Assembly (NCBI RefSeq): GCF_007655255.1
Contig: NZ_VMYE01000007.1
Coordinates: 96,685-160,684, forward strand
Reading direction: 5' to 3'
DNA from: Extensimonas perlucida
GTDB lineage: Bacteria > Pseudomonadota > Gammaproteobacteria > Burkholderiales > Burkholderiaceae_C
Length of the DNA: 64,000 nucleotides
The position numbers were made by a program, and so were the translations under genes. Within the stretch, counting starts at the first letter, position 1, and each line of letters starts with the position of its first letter. Positions 47,226 to 56,770 of this stretch are shown here, one piece after another. The notes under the pieces are model-generated. The model did not search any database and was not told the DNA's origin. It saw only the letters and a list, made by a program, of their open reading frames with translations.

Positions 47226-47882
47226 TCAGCGCGGTGGCGGATGCAGGTACAGCTTGTCCGACCAGGTGGCGAGCCATTCGGGTTTGAAGGCAACGAAAAT
47301 CGCCGCGAACATGCCGGTGATGAAGCCATCGCCCCAGGCCATGAGCCAGTGCCCGACGAGCGAAAGACCCTCATCGACGCCGGGCAGCGTGTGGCCGCTC
47401 CATTGAGCCAGCATGGCGGAGGCGAATACGCACAGCACCGTGCCCAGGAACGCGCGGCCCAGCACATAAACGAAGATCCATTCGCCTATGAAGCGCCGTA
47501 TCAGCGCGCCCAAAAACAGCGCAAAGGTGGCCGGCACCACGCCGAGCCAGGCGATGGTGCCCAGCGCCTGCGCCCAGTCCATGGCGGGCGAAAACCAGCA
47601 CGCGAGCACGCCCACCGCCACCAGCGTCAGCACGGCGAGCGGCCAGCCCAGCATCAGCACCACCAGGCAGGCGCCCGACCATTGCAGTTGCAGCGGCATG
47701 GCGTGCAAGGTGGGTAGCGCCCAGACCCAGGGCAGCAGCACGAGCGTCGCGAGCAGCGGCGAGATGAGCGGCGAGAGCGTGCGTTCGCGCCCGGGCGCGG
47801 CGGGCCACACGAGCATGCGCCACGGCGCGAGCCACAGCGCCACGAGTATGGCCAAGGTCACGAGGGTGGCTTCGAGCAGCAT
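47226..47882 (-). CDS. CbiM-like energy-coupling factor permease
   Basis: 218 residues, almost entirely hydrophobic, with about six helices. GTIAWLGVVPATFALFLGAL, FVYVLGRAFLGTV and GHWLMAWGDGFITGMF resemble the CbiM/COG3235 membrane family. In ECF transporters CbiM takes part in cobalt or nickel import, but no ATPase or CbiQ accompanies it here, and the His-rich N-terminus of true CbiM is missing. Metal transport is therefore uncertain. Confidence 0.65.
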   Translation of the reverse strand: MLLEATLVTLAILVALWLAPWRMLVWPAAPGRERTLSPLISPLLATLVLLPWVWALPTLHAMPLQLQWSGACLVVLMLGWPLAVLTLVAVGVLACWFSPAMDWAQALGTIAWLGVVPATFALFLGALIRRFIGEWIFVYVLGRAFLGTVLCVFASAMLAQWSGHTLPGVDEGLSLVGHWLMAWGDGFITGMFAAIFVAFKPEWLATWSDKLYLHPPPR

Positions 47883-47926
47883 GAGATCGACAAAAAAGTG
47901 GTAGGGATGGGGTCATTGGAGCGGCA

Positions 47927-48121
47927 TCAGGCCAGCCAGTTGCTCACCTGCAAGCCGGGCACGCGCGCAAAAGCGGCGTCGGCGCTGACCACCGTGGCGC
48001 CCATGGCAAGCGCTTGCGCGGCGATCGGCAGGTCGTTCGCCCCCATGGGGGTGCCTTGGGCATTGAGCACGGTGCGCAGTCTCGCATAGACTGGGCTGAG
48101 GCTGGCTTCGATGGGCAGCAC
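47927..48121 (-). pseudogene. Truncated VapC-type PIN-domain toxin
   Basis: 64 codons. ANDLPIAAQALAMGATVV, then SADAAFARVPGLQVSNW, is the C-terminal third of a PIN domain with one of its acidic residues. The N-terminal part with the first metal ligands is missing and replaced by IS-type sequence. It cannot form the active site, so it is a remnant. Confidence 0.75.
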
Positions 48122-48231
48122 CGTCAGTGTTTCCAGAATGTTTTCATAAGCAGCCGTAGGGGGAGTGTCAGAATTTCTGTGTGTGAGGGGTTTGGAAATT
48201 TTTTATCGAGGCCCCTGCCAGGCCGCCACAG

Positions 48232-48354
48232 GCCCCGCCGGCAGGCATGCTGGGCCAGCGCGCACGCCAGCCATGACTTGCCCGCGCCAGTCGGCCCGGT
48301 GATCCGCACTGCATGACCACGGCTGACCCATTTACCCAATGCCAAGCTCATCAC
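48232..48354 (-). pseudogene. IstB (IS21 helper ATPase) fragment
   Basis: GHAVRITGPTGAGKSWLACA and LAQHACRRG is the P-loop region of IS21 IstB proteins. Only about 40 residues are left; the frame downstream has no IstB likeness. It marks an old IS21-type insertion next to the broken vapC. Confidence 0.75.
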
Positions 48355-48429
48355 CGTGCTGCGCTCCAGGAGTGTTATTCAACAAGGTATGAGCCTGAAG
48401 CCCGTCCCGTGACTCCAAGGAAGCGCGGC

Positions 48430-48555
48430 TGCGCCTGGGCGGCTGGCTTCGTGCATTGGTACAACCATGCGCATCGGCACAGCGGCATCCGTTACGTCAG
48501 CCCCGCGCAGCGCCATGCGGGCGAGGATCACGTGATCCTGGCAGCGCGGCACCCA
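48430..48555 (+). pseudogene. IS3-family transposase C-terminal fragment
   Basis: FVHWYNHAHRHSGIRYVSPA followed by QRHAGEDHVILAARH is the end of IS3-type OrfB integrase cores. Nothing of the DDE acids upstream remains. Located between the IstB fragment and trpS, it is part of an IS graveyard. Confidence 0.75.
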
Positions 48556-48600
48556 CCCTGGGCGAGCACGTTCAGCGTGCTTGGGGCGCGCGCAGTGGCC

Positions 48601-49911
48601 TCAGGTCTGCTGCGCCGTGTCCTGGAGCGCCTGCAGCGCCGCAGCCACTTCGTCCTCCGTCACGCCTGCCACGGGCGTGAATTGGGCGGCAAGAGCCTGT
48701 AGCGCCGGCGCGCCTTGCTGCTGCAGTTGCGCAATCGCCTGGCCGGCGGCGCGCGGGCTGTCAAAGCCCGTGCTCTGCAGCAGCAAGCGGCCCTGGGGCG
48801 AGACGAGTTTGAAGTAAAACTTGCCGTCGGCTTCCCGGTATTGTTTGAAAGAGGGCAAGGCGGCTTTGCCCGGTTTGGCGGGCTTTCCGGTCTGCTGGGC
48901 CGTGCCTTGGGCAAGGCTGCGCAGTCCCACGGCGTGGCGTAACTCGCGCAAAAAGGGCGTGGCGATCGCGCGTGCGCGTTCGGCACCGGCGCGCAGCGTG
49001 GCTTCGATGCGCGCGGGGTCCTGGATCAGCGCCTCGTAGCGCGCGCGAAGTGGCGCGAGGGTCTGGTCTATGCGCTCGAACACGAGCTGCTTGACTTCGC
49101 CCCAGGCGATGCCTTGGGCGTAAGCTGCACGCAGGGCTTCGGTTTCCTGCGGGCGCGCAAACGCCTGGTAAATCTGGAACAGTGCCGAGCCTTCGACCTC
49201 CTTGGGCTCGCCAGGTGCACGCGAGTCGGTCACGATGCTCGCGACGAGCTTGCGCAGCTGCTCGCGCGGCGCAAACAGCGGGATGGTGTTGTCGTAGCTC
49301 TTGCTCATCTTGCGCCCGTCCAGCCCCGGCAGCGTGGCCACGTGTTCTTCAATCTGGGCTTCGGGCAGCACGAAGTGCTCGCCGTACAAGTGGTTGAAGC
49401 TCGCGGCCATGTCGCGCGCCATCTCGATGTGCTGCACCTGGTCGCGCCCCACGGGCACCTTGTGTGCCTTGAACATCAAAATGTCGGCGGCCATGAGCAC
49501 GGGGTACATGAACAGGCCCGCGCTCACGCCGTCGTCCGCGTCGCGGCCTGCGGCGGTGTTTTTGTCCTGCGCGGCCTTGTAGGCGTGGGCGCGGTTGAGT
49601 AGCCCCTTGCCGGTCACGCAGGTGAGCAGCCAGGTGAGCTCGGGGATTTCTGGGATGTCGGACTGGCGGTAGAAAAAGACCTGCGCCGGCTCCAGCCCCG
49701 CAGCGAGCCAGCTCGCGGCGATTTCGAGCGTGGAGCGCTGGATGCGCGCCGGGTCTTCGCACTTGATGAGCGCGTGGTAGTCGGCCAGGAAGTAAAAACT
49801 CTGCACGCCGGGTTCGCGGCTCGCCGCGACCGCGGGGCGGATGGAGCCTACGAAGTTGCCCAGGTGGGGCGTGCCCGTGGTGGTGATGCCGGTGAGAAAA
49901 CGTGTCGTCAT
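48601..49911 (-). CDS. trpS: Tryptophanyl-tRNA synthetase with extra C-terminal domain
   Basis: 436 residues from ATG 49911. TPHLGNFVG is the HIGH-equivalent, GRDQVQHIEMARDMA binds the adenylate, and KMSKS lies near 220. The core ends at about 345. The last 75 residues, starting KQYREADGKFYFKLVSPQGR, look like a YegP/DUF1508-type repeat (FYFKLVSPQGRLLLQSTGF). The fusion is unusual for TrpRS in general but may be shared by relatives. Its 3' end lies next to IS remnants, yet the frame is intact. Confidence 0.95.
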   Translation of the reverse strand: MTTRFLTGITTTGTPHLGNFVGSIRPAVAASREPGVQSFYFLADYHALIKCEDPARIQRSTLEIAASWLAAGLEPAQVFFYRQSDIPEIPELTWLLTCVTGKGLLNRAHAYKAAQDKNTAAGRDADDGVSAGLFMYPVLMAADILMFKAHKVPVGRDQVQHIEMARDMAASFNHLYGEHFVLPEAQIEEHVATLPGLDGRKMSKSYDNTIPLFAPREQLRKLVASIVTDSRAPGEPKEVEGSALFQIYQAFARPQETEALRAAYAQGIAWGEVKQLVFERIDQTLAPLRARYEALIQDPARIEATLRAGAERARAIATPFLRELRHAVGLRSLAQGTAQQTGKPAKPGKAALPSFKQYREADGKFYFKLVSPQGRLLLQSTGFDSPRAAGQAIAQLQQQGAPALQALAAQFTPVAGVTEDEVAAALQALQDTAQQT

Positions 49912-49939
49912 GCGATCGATGCAGCGAAAAATGCGGGCG

Positions 49940-50608
49940 TCAGCGCAGCAGCAGCGCAAGCGGGCTGAGCAGCAGGTTGACGATCCAGTAACCCAGGGCC
50001 ATGAGCGGGCGCAGCCAGAAGGTGCTCACTACGCCCGCGATCACGAGCGCCATGACGATGAAAAAGCCATAGGGCTCGACGCGCGAAACGGCCTGCGCCT
50101 GCTTCCAGGGCAGCAAGCCTACGAGAATGCGCCCGCCGTCGAGCGGCGGCAGCGGAAACAGGTTGAAGGCCCACATCACGAGGTTGACCGCCACGCCGGC
50201 GCGCGCCATCTGGATGAAAAAGCGCTCGTCTATGCCCAGCAGCGCGAGCACGATCAGAAACAGCGCCCACAGCAATGCCTGCAAAAAGTTGGACGCAGGC
50301 CCGGCGAGCGCCACCCACACCATGTCGCGCTTGGGGTTGCGCAGGCGGTCGAACTGCACGGGCACGGGCTTGGCGTAGCCGAACAGAAAAGCGCCCGAGG
50401 TCGCGAAATACAGCAGCAGCGGCATCAAAACGGTGCCGACAGGGTCGATGTGCTTGAGCGGGTTGAGCGTGAGCCGCCCCATCATGGCGGCGGTGTTGTC
50501 GCCGAAGTGGCGCGCGGCATAGCCGTGTGCGGCTTCGTGCACGGTGATGGCAAACAGCACCGGCAGGACGTAGATCAGGATGGTTTGGATGAGGTTGGCG
50601 TCGTTCAC
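49940..50608 (-). CDS. Site-2-protease-type M50 metalloprotease
   Basis: 222 residues, five to six helices. The zinc motif is HEAAH near 24-28 and the third ligand lies in NLFPLPPLDGGRI near 165. FGYAKPVPVQFDRLRNP is typical of the small M50 group without PDZ domain. It may cleave membrane-embedded substrates, none known. It lies between trpS and lspA on the same strand, 28 bases before trpS. Confidence 0.9.
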   Translation of the reverse strand: MNDANLIQTILIYVLPVLFAITVHEAAHGYAARHFGDNTAAMMGRLTLNPLKHIDPVGTVLMPLLLYFATSGAFLFGYAKPVPVQFDRLRNPKRDMVWVALAGPASNFLQALLWALFLIVLALLGIDERFFIQMARAGVAVNLVMWAFNLFPLPPLDGGRILVGLLPWKQAQAVSRVEPYGFFIVMALVIAGVVSTFWLRPLMALGYWIVNLLLSPLALLLR

Positions 50609-50658
50609 GCGCGGATTGTCTCAGAAGGCGTGGGCGGTCGAAGTGGGCAAACCCGTTC

Positions 50659-51186
50659 TCAACGGGCGCGGCGCACGCGCAGCAGCTCGTCAAGGATCAG
50701 GCAGGCTGCGCCCACGGTGATCGCGGAGTCTGCGACGTTGAACGCCGGAAAGTGCCAGCCGTGCCAGTGGAAGTCGAGAAAATCGACCACGTAGCCGTGC
50801 ACGACGCGATCGATCACGTTGCCCACGGCGCCGCCCAGGATGCTCGCGAGTGCGAAGCAAAACAGCTTTTGCCCTGCGTGCGCGCGCAGCTGCCAGACGA
50901 TGAACACGGCGGCGGCCACGCCCAGCGCGGTAAAGAACCAGCGCTGCCAGCCGCCCGCCGCAGCCAGGAACGAAAAAGCCGCGCCCGTGTTATGCGCCCG
51001 CACGATGTTGAAAAAGCCCGTGACCGGCGTGGTATCACCCAGGTGGTAGAAGCCGAGGATCATCGTCTTGGTGAACTGGTCGGCGAGCAGCACCACCAGC
51101 GCCCAACCCATCCAGCCCCACAGGCTTGCGCCAGCAGCCCCGCCGCTGCCCGGGCGGCGCGGTGCGGCGCTTTTGCCGCGCGCCAT
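50659..51186 (-). CDS. lspA: Lipoprotein signal peptidase
   Basis: 175 residues, four helices. DQFTKTMI holds the start of the family, [31 protein letters not shown] and [12 protein letters not shown] hold the aspartic protease pair. It cleaves prolipoproteins after lipidation. ATG 51186 shares a base with the ileS stop (TGATG), so the two are coupled; an upstream start in ileS is unlikely. Confidence 0.97.
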   Translation of the reverse strand: MARGKSAAPRRPGSGGAAGASLWGWMGWALVVLLADQFTKTMILGFYHLGDTTPVTGFFNIVRAHNTGAAFSFLAAAGGWQRWFFTALGVAAAVFIVWQLRAHAGQKLFCFALASILGGAVGNVIDRVVHGYVVDFLDFHWHGWHFPAFNVADSAITVGAACLILDELLRVRRAR

Positions 51187-54056
51187 CAGGCCACCTTGCG
51201 CGGCTCGCCCGCGCCGAAAAGGTTGCTCGTGCAGCGGCCGCACAGCGTGGGGTGTGCAGCGTCATGCCCCACGTCGGCGCGGTAGTGCCAGCAGCGTTCG
51301 CATTTGGCATCCGTGCTGGGCTGCACTTCGATGTGCAAGGCGTCGCCTGGCACCAACTCGGCGGCCGAGGTGATGAAGACGAACTTCAAATCCTCGCCCA
51401 GGCTCGCGAGCAGTGCGTAGTCGTCCGCCGCGGCCGTGAGGCGCAGCGTGGCCTGCAGCGAGGAGCCGACCTGCCCTGCGGCGCGCAGGGCCTCGATCTC
51501 TTTGTTCACGAGGTCGCGGATCGCGCGGATTCTTGCCCATTTTGCGAGCAAAGCGCCGTCTGGCCTGCCGAAGCTGCTATAAGTTTCGAGGAATATCGAC
51601 TCCGAATCGCCGAACACCTTCCAGGCTTCTTCGGCCGTGAAGCTCAAAAAAGGCGCCATCCAGCGCAGCATGGCGTGCGTGATCTGGTACAGCGCCGTTT
51701 GCGCGCTGCGGCGTGCGTGGCTCTTGGGCGCGGTGGTGTAGAGGCGGTCTTTGAGCACGTCGAGGTAGAACGCGCCCAGGTCTTCGCTGCAATAGACCTG
51801 CAGCTTGGCGACGACGGGGTGGAATTCGTATTTTTCGTAGTGCGCAAGAAAGTCGGCCTGCAGTTCGGCGGCGCGCGCGAGTGCATAGCGGTCTATCTCG
51901 AGCAGTTCTTCCTCGGGGACGGCGTCTTTCGCCGGGTCGAAGTCGCTCACGTTGGCCAGCAAAAAGCGCAGCGTGTTGCGAATGCGGCGGTAGGCATCGA
52001 CCACGCGCGCGAGGATTTTGTCGTCTATGCCCAGGTCGCCCGAGTAATCGGTGGCTGCGCACCACAGGCGGATGATTTCGGCGCCGAGCTTTTCGCTGAT
52101 GGTTTGCGGCGCGACGACGTTGCCCAGGCTCTTGCTCATCTTGCGCCCCTGGCCATCGACGGTGAAGCCGTGCGTGAGCAGGCCGAGGTAGGGTGCGCGC
52201 CCGTACATCGCGCAGGCCGTGAGCAGCGACGAGTGGAACCAGCCGCGGTGCTGGTCGTGCCCTTCGAGGTAGAGGTCGGCCTCGGGGCCGTTTTCGTGGC
52301 CCGCGCCGGGGTGCGAGACCTTGAGCACCGTGGTGTGCGTGGTGCCCGAGTCGAACCAGACTTCGAGAATGTCGTTGCTCTTGCTCCAGCGCGCGGGCGC
52401 GCTCTTGTCGCCGATGCGCTGCAGGATGTCCGCGACGCTGAGCTTGCTCCAGGCCTCGATGCCGCCGTCCTCGACCACGTCGGCGGCCAAATCGATGATC
52501 TGCGGCGTGCGCGGGTGCGGCTCGCCGCTATCAACATCGAGCAGGAAGGGCAGCGGCACGCCCCAGCTGCGCTGGCGCGAGATGCACCAGTCGGGGCGGT
52601 TGGCGATCATGTCGCGCAGGCGGGTTTTGCCGTTTTCGGGGTAAAAGTGGGTCTGCTCGATCGCCGCGAGCGCCATCTGGCGCAGGGTTTGCGGCGCTTT
52701 GTCCTTGGTGAAGATGCCTTCGCCTTCGTCCATGCGCACGAACCATTGCGCGGCGGCGCGGTAGATCACGGGCGTCTTGTGGCGCCAGCAGTGCGGGTAG
52801 CTGTGCGTGATCTCGTGCGTGGCAAACAGGCGCCCGGCGTTGCGCAGCGCGTCGATGATGAGGGGCACGGCCTTCCAGATGTTGAGGCCGCCAAAGAGCG
52901 GGAAGTCGGCCGCGTAGCTGCCGTTGCCCTGCACGGGGTTGAGGATGTCCTCGTAGTGCATGCCGTGCGCGACGCAACTGTTGAAGTCTTCCACGCCGTA
53001 GGCTGGCGCCGAGTGCACGATGCCGGTGCCGTCCTCGGCGGTGGCGTAGTCGGCGAGATAGACGGGGCTCAGGCGTTTGTAGCCGGGATCGAAATCGTAC
53101 AGCGGGTGCTTGAAATGAATCAGCGCCAGCTTTTCGCCGCGTGCCGTGGCCAGCACCTGGCCGCTGAGCTGGTAGCGCGCGAGGCATGGTTCGACCAAGC
53201 TCGCCGCGAGCACGAGCAGGCCCTGCTCTGTTTGCACGAGCGCGTAGTCGAGCTCGGGGTTGAGGTTGAGCGCCTGGTTCGCGGGGATGGTCCAGGCCGT
53301 GGTGGTCCAGATCACGGCGTAGGCGGGCTGCGTGAGCGCAGGGACGCCGAACGCCGCGGCGAGCTTGTCGGGCTCGGCGCATTCGAAGCCTACGTCCAGC
53401 GTGGTGCTCTTCTTGTCCTGGTATTCGATTTCGAACTCGGCCAGCGACGAGCCGCAGTCGAAGCACCAATAGACGGGCTTCAAGCCGCGATAGACGAAGC
53501 CGCGCTCCATCACGCGCTTGAATGCGCGGATTTCGGCCGCCTCGTTGACGAAGTCCATGGTTTTGTACGGGTGCTCCCACTGCCCGAGCACGCCCAGGCG
53601 CTTGAAGTCGGCCATTTGCAGCGCGATCTGCTCGGTGGCAAAGGCGCGGCTCTTGGCCTGCATCTCGTCACGCGGCAGGTTGCGGCCGTGGAGCTTTTCG
53701 ATCGCGTTTTCGATCGGCAGGCCGTGACAGTCCCAGCCGGGGATGTATTGCGCGTCCAGGCCCTTGAGCTGGCGCGCCTTGACGATCATGTCCTTGAGGA
53801 TTTTGTTGACCGCGTGGCCGATGTGGATCTGGCCGTTGGCGTAGGGCGGGCCGTCGTGCAGCACGAACTTGGGCGCACCCAGGCGCGCGTAGCGCAGCTT
53901 GCGGTATAGGCGTTTTTCTTCCCACTCCTTGACCCAGGCCGGCTCGCGCTTGGGCAGGTCGCCGCGCATCGGAAAGGGCGTGTCGGGCAGGTTCAGCGTG
54001 CTGCGGTAGTCAGGCTTGGGGCTCGCGGGGTCGGTGGGCTTGGCAGGCTTGGACAT
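51186..54056 (-). CDS. ileS: Isoleucyl-tRNA synthetase
   Basis: 956 residues. [16 protein letters not shown] near 70-85 is the HIGH site, [14 protein letters not shown] the editing domain, [10 protein letters not shown] the second signature, and a C-terminal zinc finger has [12 protein letters not shown] plus LCGRC. It charges tRNA-Ile and edits valine. Order ribF-ileS-lspA on the minus strand is standard for proteobacteria, here with 118 bases between ribF and ileS. Confidence 0.98.
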   Translation of the reverse strand: MSKPAKPTDPASPKPDYRSTLNLPDTPFPMRGDLPKREPAWVKEWEEKRLYRKLRYARLGAPKFVLHDGPPYANGQIHIGHAVNKILKDMIVKARQLKGLDAQYIPGWDCHGLPIENAIEKLHGRNLPRDEMQAKSRAFATEQIALQMADFKRLGVLGQWEHPYKTMDFVNEAAEIRAFKRVMERGFVYRGLKPVYWCFDCGSSLAEFEIEYQDKKSTTLDVGFECAEPDKLAAAFGVPALTQPAYAVIWTTTAWTIPANQALNLNPELDYALVQTEQGLLVLAASLVEPCLARYQLSGQVLATARGEKLALIHFKHPLYDFDPGYKRLSPVYLADYATAEDGTGIVHSAPAYGVEDFNSCVAHGMHYEDILNPVQGNGSYAADFPLFGGLNIWKAVPLIIDALRNAGRLFATHEITHSYPHCWRHKTPVIYRAAAQWFVRMDEGEGIFTKDKAPQTLRQMALAAIEQTHFYPENGKTRLRDMIANRPDWCISRQRSWGVPLPFLLDVDSGEPHPRTPQIIDLAADVVEDGGIEAWSKLSVADILQRIGDKSAPARWSKSNDILEVWFDSGTTHTTVLKVSHPGAGHENGPEADLYLEGHDQHRGWFHSSLLTACAMYGRAPYLGLLTHGFTVDGQGRKMSKSLGNVVAPQTISEKLGAEIIRLWCAATDYSGDLGIDDKILARVVDAYRRIRNTLRFLLANVSDFDPAKDAVPEEELLEIDRYALARAAELQADFLAHYEKYEFHPVVAKLQVYCSEDLGAFYLDVLKDRLYTTAPKSHARRSAQTALYQITHAMLRWMAPFLSFTAEEAWKVFGDSESIFLETYSSFGRPDGALLAKWARIRAIRDLVNKEIEALRAAGQVGSSLQATLRLTAAADDYALLASLGEDLKFVFITSAAELVPGDALHIEVQPSTDAKCERCWHYRADVGHDAAHPTLCGRCTSNLFGAGEPRKVA

Positions 54057-54174
54057 GAGGGGCCTTGGAGGGCGAGGCAGGCCGCAGGGGCCGGCAATCG
54101 GGATGGGATGAAAGAGGGCGGCGAAAGCACTAAGGGCCTGGCGCGCAGGCTGGCCTGCGGCGCGGCGTGCGCCC

Positions 54175-55290
54175 TCAAATTCGGTCGCGCGTGGTTTGGC
54201 GGCGGGTTTCGGCGTGGGAGGTGCCGGCGGTCTCGGGCTCGGCGGCAGCGAAGAAGGCGCGCGCGTCGGCGCAATCTTGCGCTATGCCGGCGGTCAGCGC
54301 GGCCAGGCTGTCGTACTTGCGTTCGTCGTGCAATTTGTGTAGCAGTTCCACGCAGATAATTTTACCGTAGGCCTCTTCGGGCCCCAGGTGGGACGGCCAG
54401 GTCAGACAATGCGTTTCGAGCAGCACGCGCCCGCCGTTCACGTCGGCCGGGTCGAGCGAGGGGCGCACGCCGAGGTTGGCCACGCCGGGCAGCGCCACAT
54501 CGGTAAGACCGCGCACGCGCACGGCGAAGATGCCGCTCGCGGCGGGCTTCCAGTGGGTGAAGCGCAGGTTGAGCGTGCGAAAGCCGTCGCCCGCGTCGTC
54601 CGCGCTCGCGCCGAGCGCGCGGCCGAGCTTGCGCCCGTGTACCACGTGGCCACTGATGCTGTAGGGTCGCCCGAGCAGCCGTGCTGCGTCTTCCATGCGC
54701 CCCTGCGCGAGCGCAGCGCGCACGGCAGAGCTCGACACGCGCAGGCTGTGTTGGGCGGCTGCAGCGCTGGCCGCTTGCGGCGTGAGCAGGTCAGCGGGCA
54801 TGGGCACTTCGTAGCTGTTCATGCGCGCAACCTCGAAGCCCTGCGCCTGGCCCGCGGCTTCGAGCATGGCGTAGTCGCCCGCGCGCCGCGCGCCGAAGCG
54901 AAAGTCGTCGCCCACGAGCACGTAGCGCACGCCCAGGCCGCGCCGCAGCACCTGGTCGATGAAGTCCTGCGGCGACTGCGCGGCCAGGCGCGCGTCAAAA
55001 GGCAGCACCACGGTTTGCTGCACGCCGCAGCGCGCGAGCTCGGTGAGCTTGTCGCGCAGCGTACCTATGCGCGCAGGGGCGATCTCGGGCTTGCGCTGCG
55101 CGGCAGCAAAGTAGTCACGCGGGTGCGGCTCGAACGTGAGCACACAACTCGGGATGCCGCGGTGCGCGGCTTCGCTGTGCAGCAGCGCGAGCATGGCCTG
55201 GTGGCCACGGTGCACGCCGTCGAAGTTGCCAATGGTCAGCGCGCAGGCCGGCGCGATGTCGGGGTGGTGGAAACCACGAAAGATTTTCAT
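54175..55290 (-). CDS. ribF: Bifunctional riboflavin kinase/FAD synthetase
   Basis: 371 residues. The FAD synthetase half has [26 protein letters not shown] and [14 protein letters not shown]; the kinase half begins near 215 with [18 protein letters not shown] and includes [10 protein letters not shown]. The last 40 residues are an Ala/Glu-rich tail ending in an Arg/Thr-rich end, longer than typical. It makes FMN and FAD. A palindromic repeat copy lies just upstream of its start. Confidence 0.96.
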   Translation of the reverse strand: MKIFRGFHHPDIAPACALTIGNFDGVHRGHQAMLALLHSEAAHRGIPSCVLTFEPHPRDYFAAAQRKPEIAPARIGTLRDKLTELARCGVQQTVVLPFDARLAAQSPQDFIDQVLRRGLGVRYVLVGDDFRFGARRAGDYAMLEAAGQAQGFEVARMNSYEVPMPADLLTPQAASAAAAQHSLRVSSSAVRAALAQGRMEDAARLLGRPYSISGHVVHGRKLGRALGASADDAGDGFRTLNLRFTHWKPAASGIFAVRVRGLTDVALPGVANLGVRPSLDPADVNGGRVLLETHCLTWPSHLGPEEAYGKIICVELLHKLHDERKYDSLAALTAGIAQDCADARAFFAAAEPETAGTSHAETRRQTTRDRI

Positions 55291-55303
55291 TGGTTTGTTA
55301 TGG

Positions 55304-55353
55304 TTTTAGTAGCTGCCTGCGCTCGCGGACAAAGCGCAAAGTGGCAATTTGTC
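55304..55353. repeat. Dispersed palindromic repeat, copy between ribF and the HNH gene
   Basis: ttttagtagctgcctgcgct, a cgcggacaaagcgc centre and aaagtggcaatttgtc, in the orientation opposite to 245-291. Confidence 0.6.
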
Positions 55354-55400
55354 ATCAAATCGGAGTATATTGTGCCCAAGCCGTATCCAGGAGGCGTCTC

Positions 55401-55958
55401 GTGAAGGTACTGAAGCTCTCGGCCCAGGGCTTGCCCCAGGCGTGGATTTCGCTCGAACAGGCGGTGCTGCACTATGCCGCAGATGAAGTGCGCTGGGAGT
55501 CCGGCGCGCAGGTGGCGCTGTTTCGCGGCGGGCACAACGCGGTCACGGGGGCGCAGTCGGTCATTGCAGTCAACAGCATCATAGGCACCAAGGGCGTGCC
55601 GGGCATCAACCCCTTCAACCTCAAGTCCAGCCTGACCAACGCCAAACTGTTCGCGCGTGACCGCAACGTCTGCGCCTACTGCGGCGGTCACTGCGACGAA
55701 GAAGACCTCACGCGCGAGCACATCGTGCCGCTTGCGCAGCGCGGGCGCGACCATTGGATGAACGTGGTCACGGCCTGCCGCGCCTGCAACCACCGCAAGG
55801 GTGCGCGCACGCCCGAGCAGGCGCGCATGCCGCTGCTGTATGCGCCCTATGTGCCCAGCCTGTGGGAGGATTTCATTTTGCGCAACCGGCGCATCCTGGC
55901 CGACCAGATGGAGTTCTTGCTCGCGCATGTGCCCAAATCGTCGCGGCTGCTGGTTTGA
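55401..55958 (+). CDS. HNH endonuclease
   Basis: 185 residues from GTG 55401 with aggagg at 55389. The HNH domain holds CAYCGGHCDEEDLTREHIVP and NVVTACRACNHRKGARTPEQ, i.e. two CxxC zinc pairs and the catalytic His. N-terminal 80 residues (FRGGHNAVTGAQSVIAVNSI) are of the type found in chromosomal HNH proteins of this group. It likely acts on DNA in a housekeeping or repair role; no phage or restriction partner is close. A repeat element starts two bases after its stop. Confidence 0.85.
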   Translation: MKVLKLSAQGLPQAWISLEQAVLHYAADEVRWESGAQVALFRGGHNAVTGAQSVIAVNSIIGTKGVPGINPFNLKSSLTNAKLFARDRNVCAYCGGHCDEEDLTREHIVPLAQRGRDHWMNVVTACRACNHRKGARTPEQARMPLLYAPYVPSLWEDFILRNRRILADQMEFLLAHVPKSSRLLV

Positions 55959-55959
55959 A

Positions 55960-56063
55960 CCCAGATTGTCCGAGCCCAGATTGTCCATGAGGCGGCCCTT
56001 CGGGCCTACGCGGGCGCTGGCGGACGGCTAACGGCTGACGGTCATTGTGGCTGCGGCGTTCAT
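55960..56063 (+). repeat. CCCAGATTGTCC-type dispersed repeat, second long copy
   Basis: A short head cccagattgtcc (55960-55971) is followed by a full copy from 55975 with cccagattgtccatgaggcgg, cgcgggcgctggcggacggct, ggtcattgtgg and ttcatgg blocks. It is partner of the copy at 17458. Confidence 0.75.
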
Positions 56064-56108
56064 GGCTCGGGGCATCTGCGATGCCGAGCCTGGGATAATC
56101 GCGCCCCC

Positions 56109-56690
56109 ATGAAAAACATCGTGATCCTGATCTCGGGCGCGGGCTCGAACATGCAGGCCATCGTGCGCGCGGCGCAGCAAGAGCGCTGGGAGCAGCGCCT
56201 GGGCGCGCGCGTGGCCGCCGTGCTCAGTAACCAGCCCGAGGCGCCGGGCCTGGCCTGGGCGCGCGCGCAAGGGCTGGCCACCGAGGCGATCGCGCACCAG
56301 GGTTTTGCGCGCCGCGAGGACTTCGATGCCGAGCTTCAGGCCCGCATCGACCGCTACGCGCCCGCGCTCGTGGTGCTCGCGGGCTTCATGCGCATCCTGA
56401 CGCCCGGCTTCGTCGCGCACTATGCGGGCCGGCTCGTGAACATCCACCCTTCGCTGCTGCCGGCCTTCAGCGGCCTCAACACGCACGAGCGCGCCATCGC
56501 CGCAGGCTGCAAGTTTGCCGGCGCCAGCGTGCACTTGGTCACAGCCGAGCTCGACGCCGGCCCCATACTCGAGCAGGCCGTGGTGCCGATTTTGCCGGGC
56601 GACGACGCCGCAGCGCTGCGCGCGCGCGTGCTCTCGCAAGAGCACATCATCTACCCGCGGGCGATTGCGCAGTTGCTTTTGAAACAGTAG
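56109..56690 (+). CDS. purN: Phosphoribosylglycinamide formyltransferase
   Basis: 193 residues. MKNIVILISGAGSNMQAIVR, LAGFMRILTP, the active-site HPSLLPAFSG and HERAIAAGCKFAGASVH match PurN, with the catalytic Asn/His/Asp trio. It formylates GAR in purine synthesis. Its TAG stop is the first three bases of a dispersed palindromic repeat copy. Confidence 0.97.
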   Translation: MKNIVILISGAGSNMQAIVRAAQQERWEQRLGARVAAVLSNQPEAPGLAWARAQGLATEAIAHQGFARREDFDAELQARIDRYAPALVVLAGFMRILTPGFVAHYAGRLVNIHPSLLPAFSGLNTHERAIAAGCKFAGASVHLVTAELDAGPILEQAVVPILPGDDAAALRARVLSQEHIIYPRAIAQLLLKQ

Positions 56691-56731
56691 CTGCTTGCGC
56701 TTGCCATATAAGCGCAAAAGCCCAATTTGAC
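56688..56731. repeat. Dispersed palindromic repeat, copy starting at the purN stop
   Basis: tagctgcttgcgcttgccat, then ataagcgcaaaagcccaatttgac, with 7-bp arms tgcgctt/aagcgca. The repeat's tag is the purN stop codon. Confidence 0.8.
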
Positions 56732-56770
56732 TAAAAATGTTGGCGCCCCCAAAAGTGCGCCCAATCGTCT

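Noticed and set aside
48581..48817. Plus-strand frame antisense to the trpS end
   Set aside because: Shadow of trpS with Cys/Ser/Ala-rich composition.
51126..53909. 927-residue plus-strand frame
   Set aside because: Antisense of ileS, whose motifs are complete on the minus strand.
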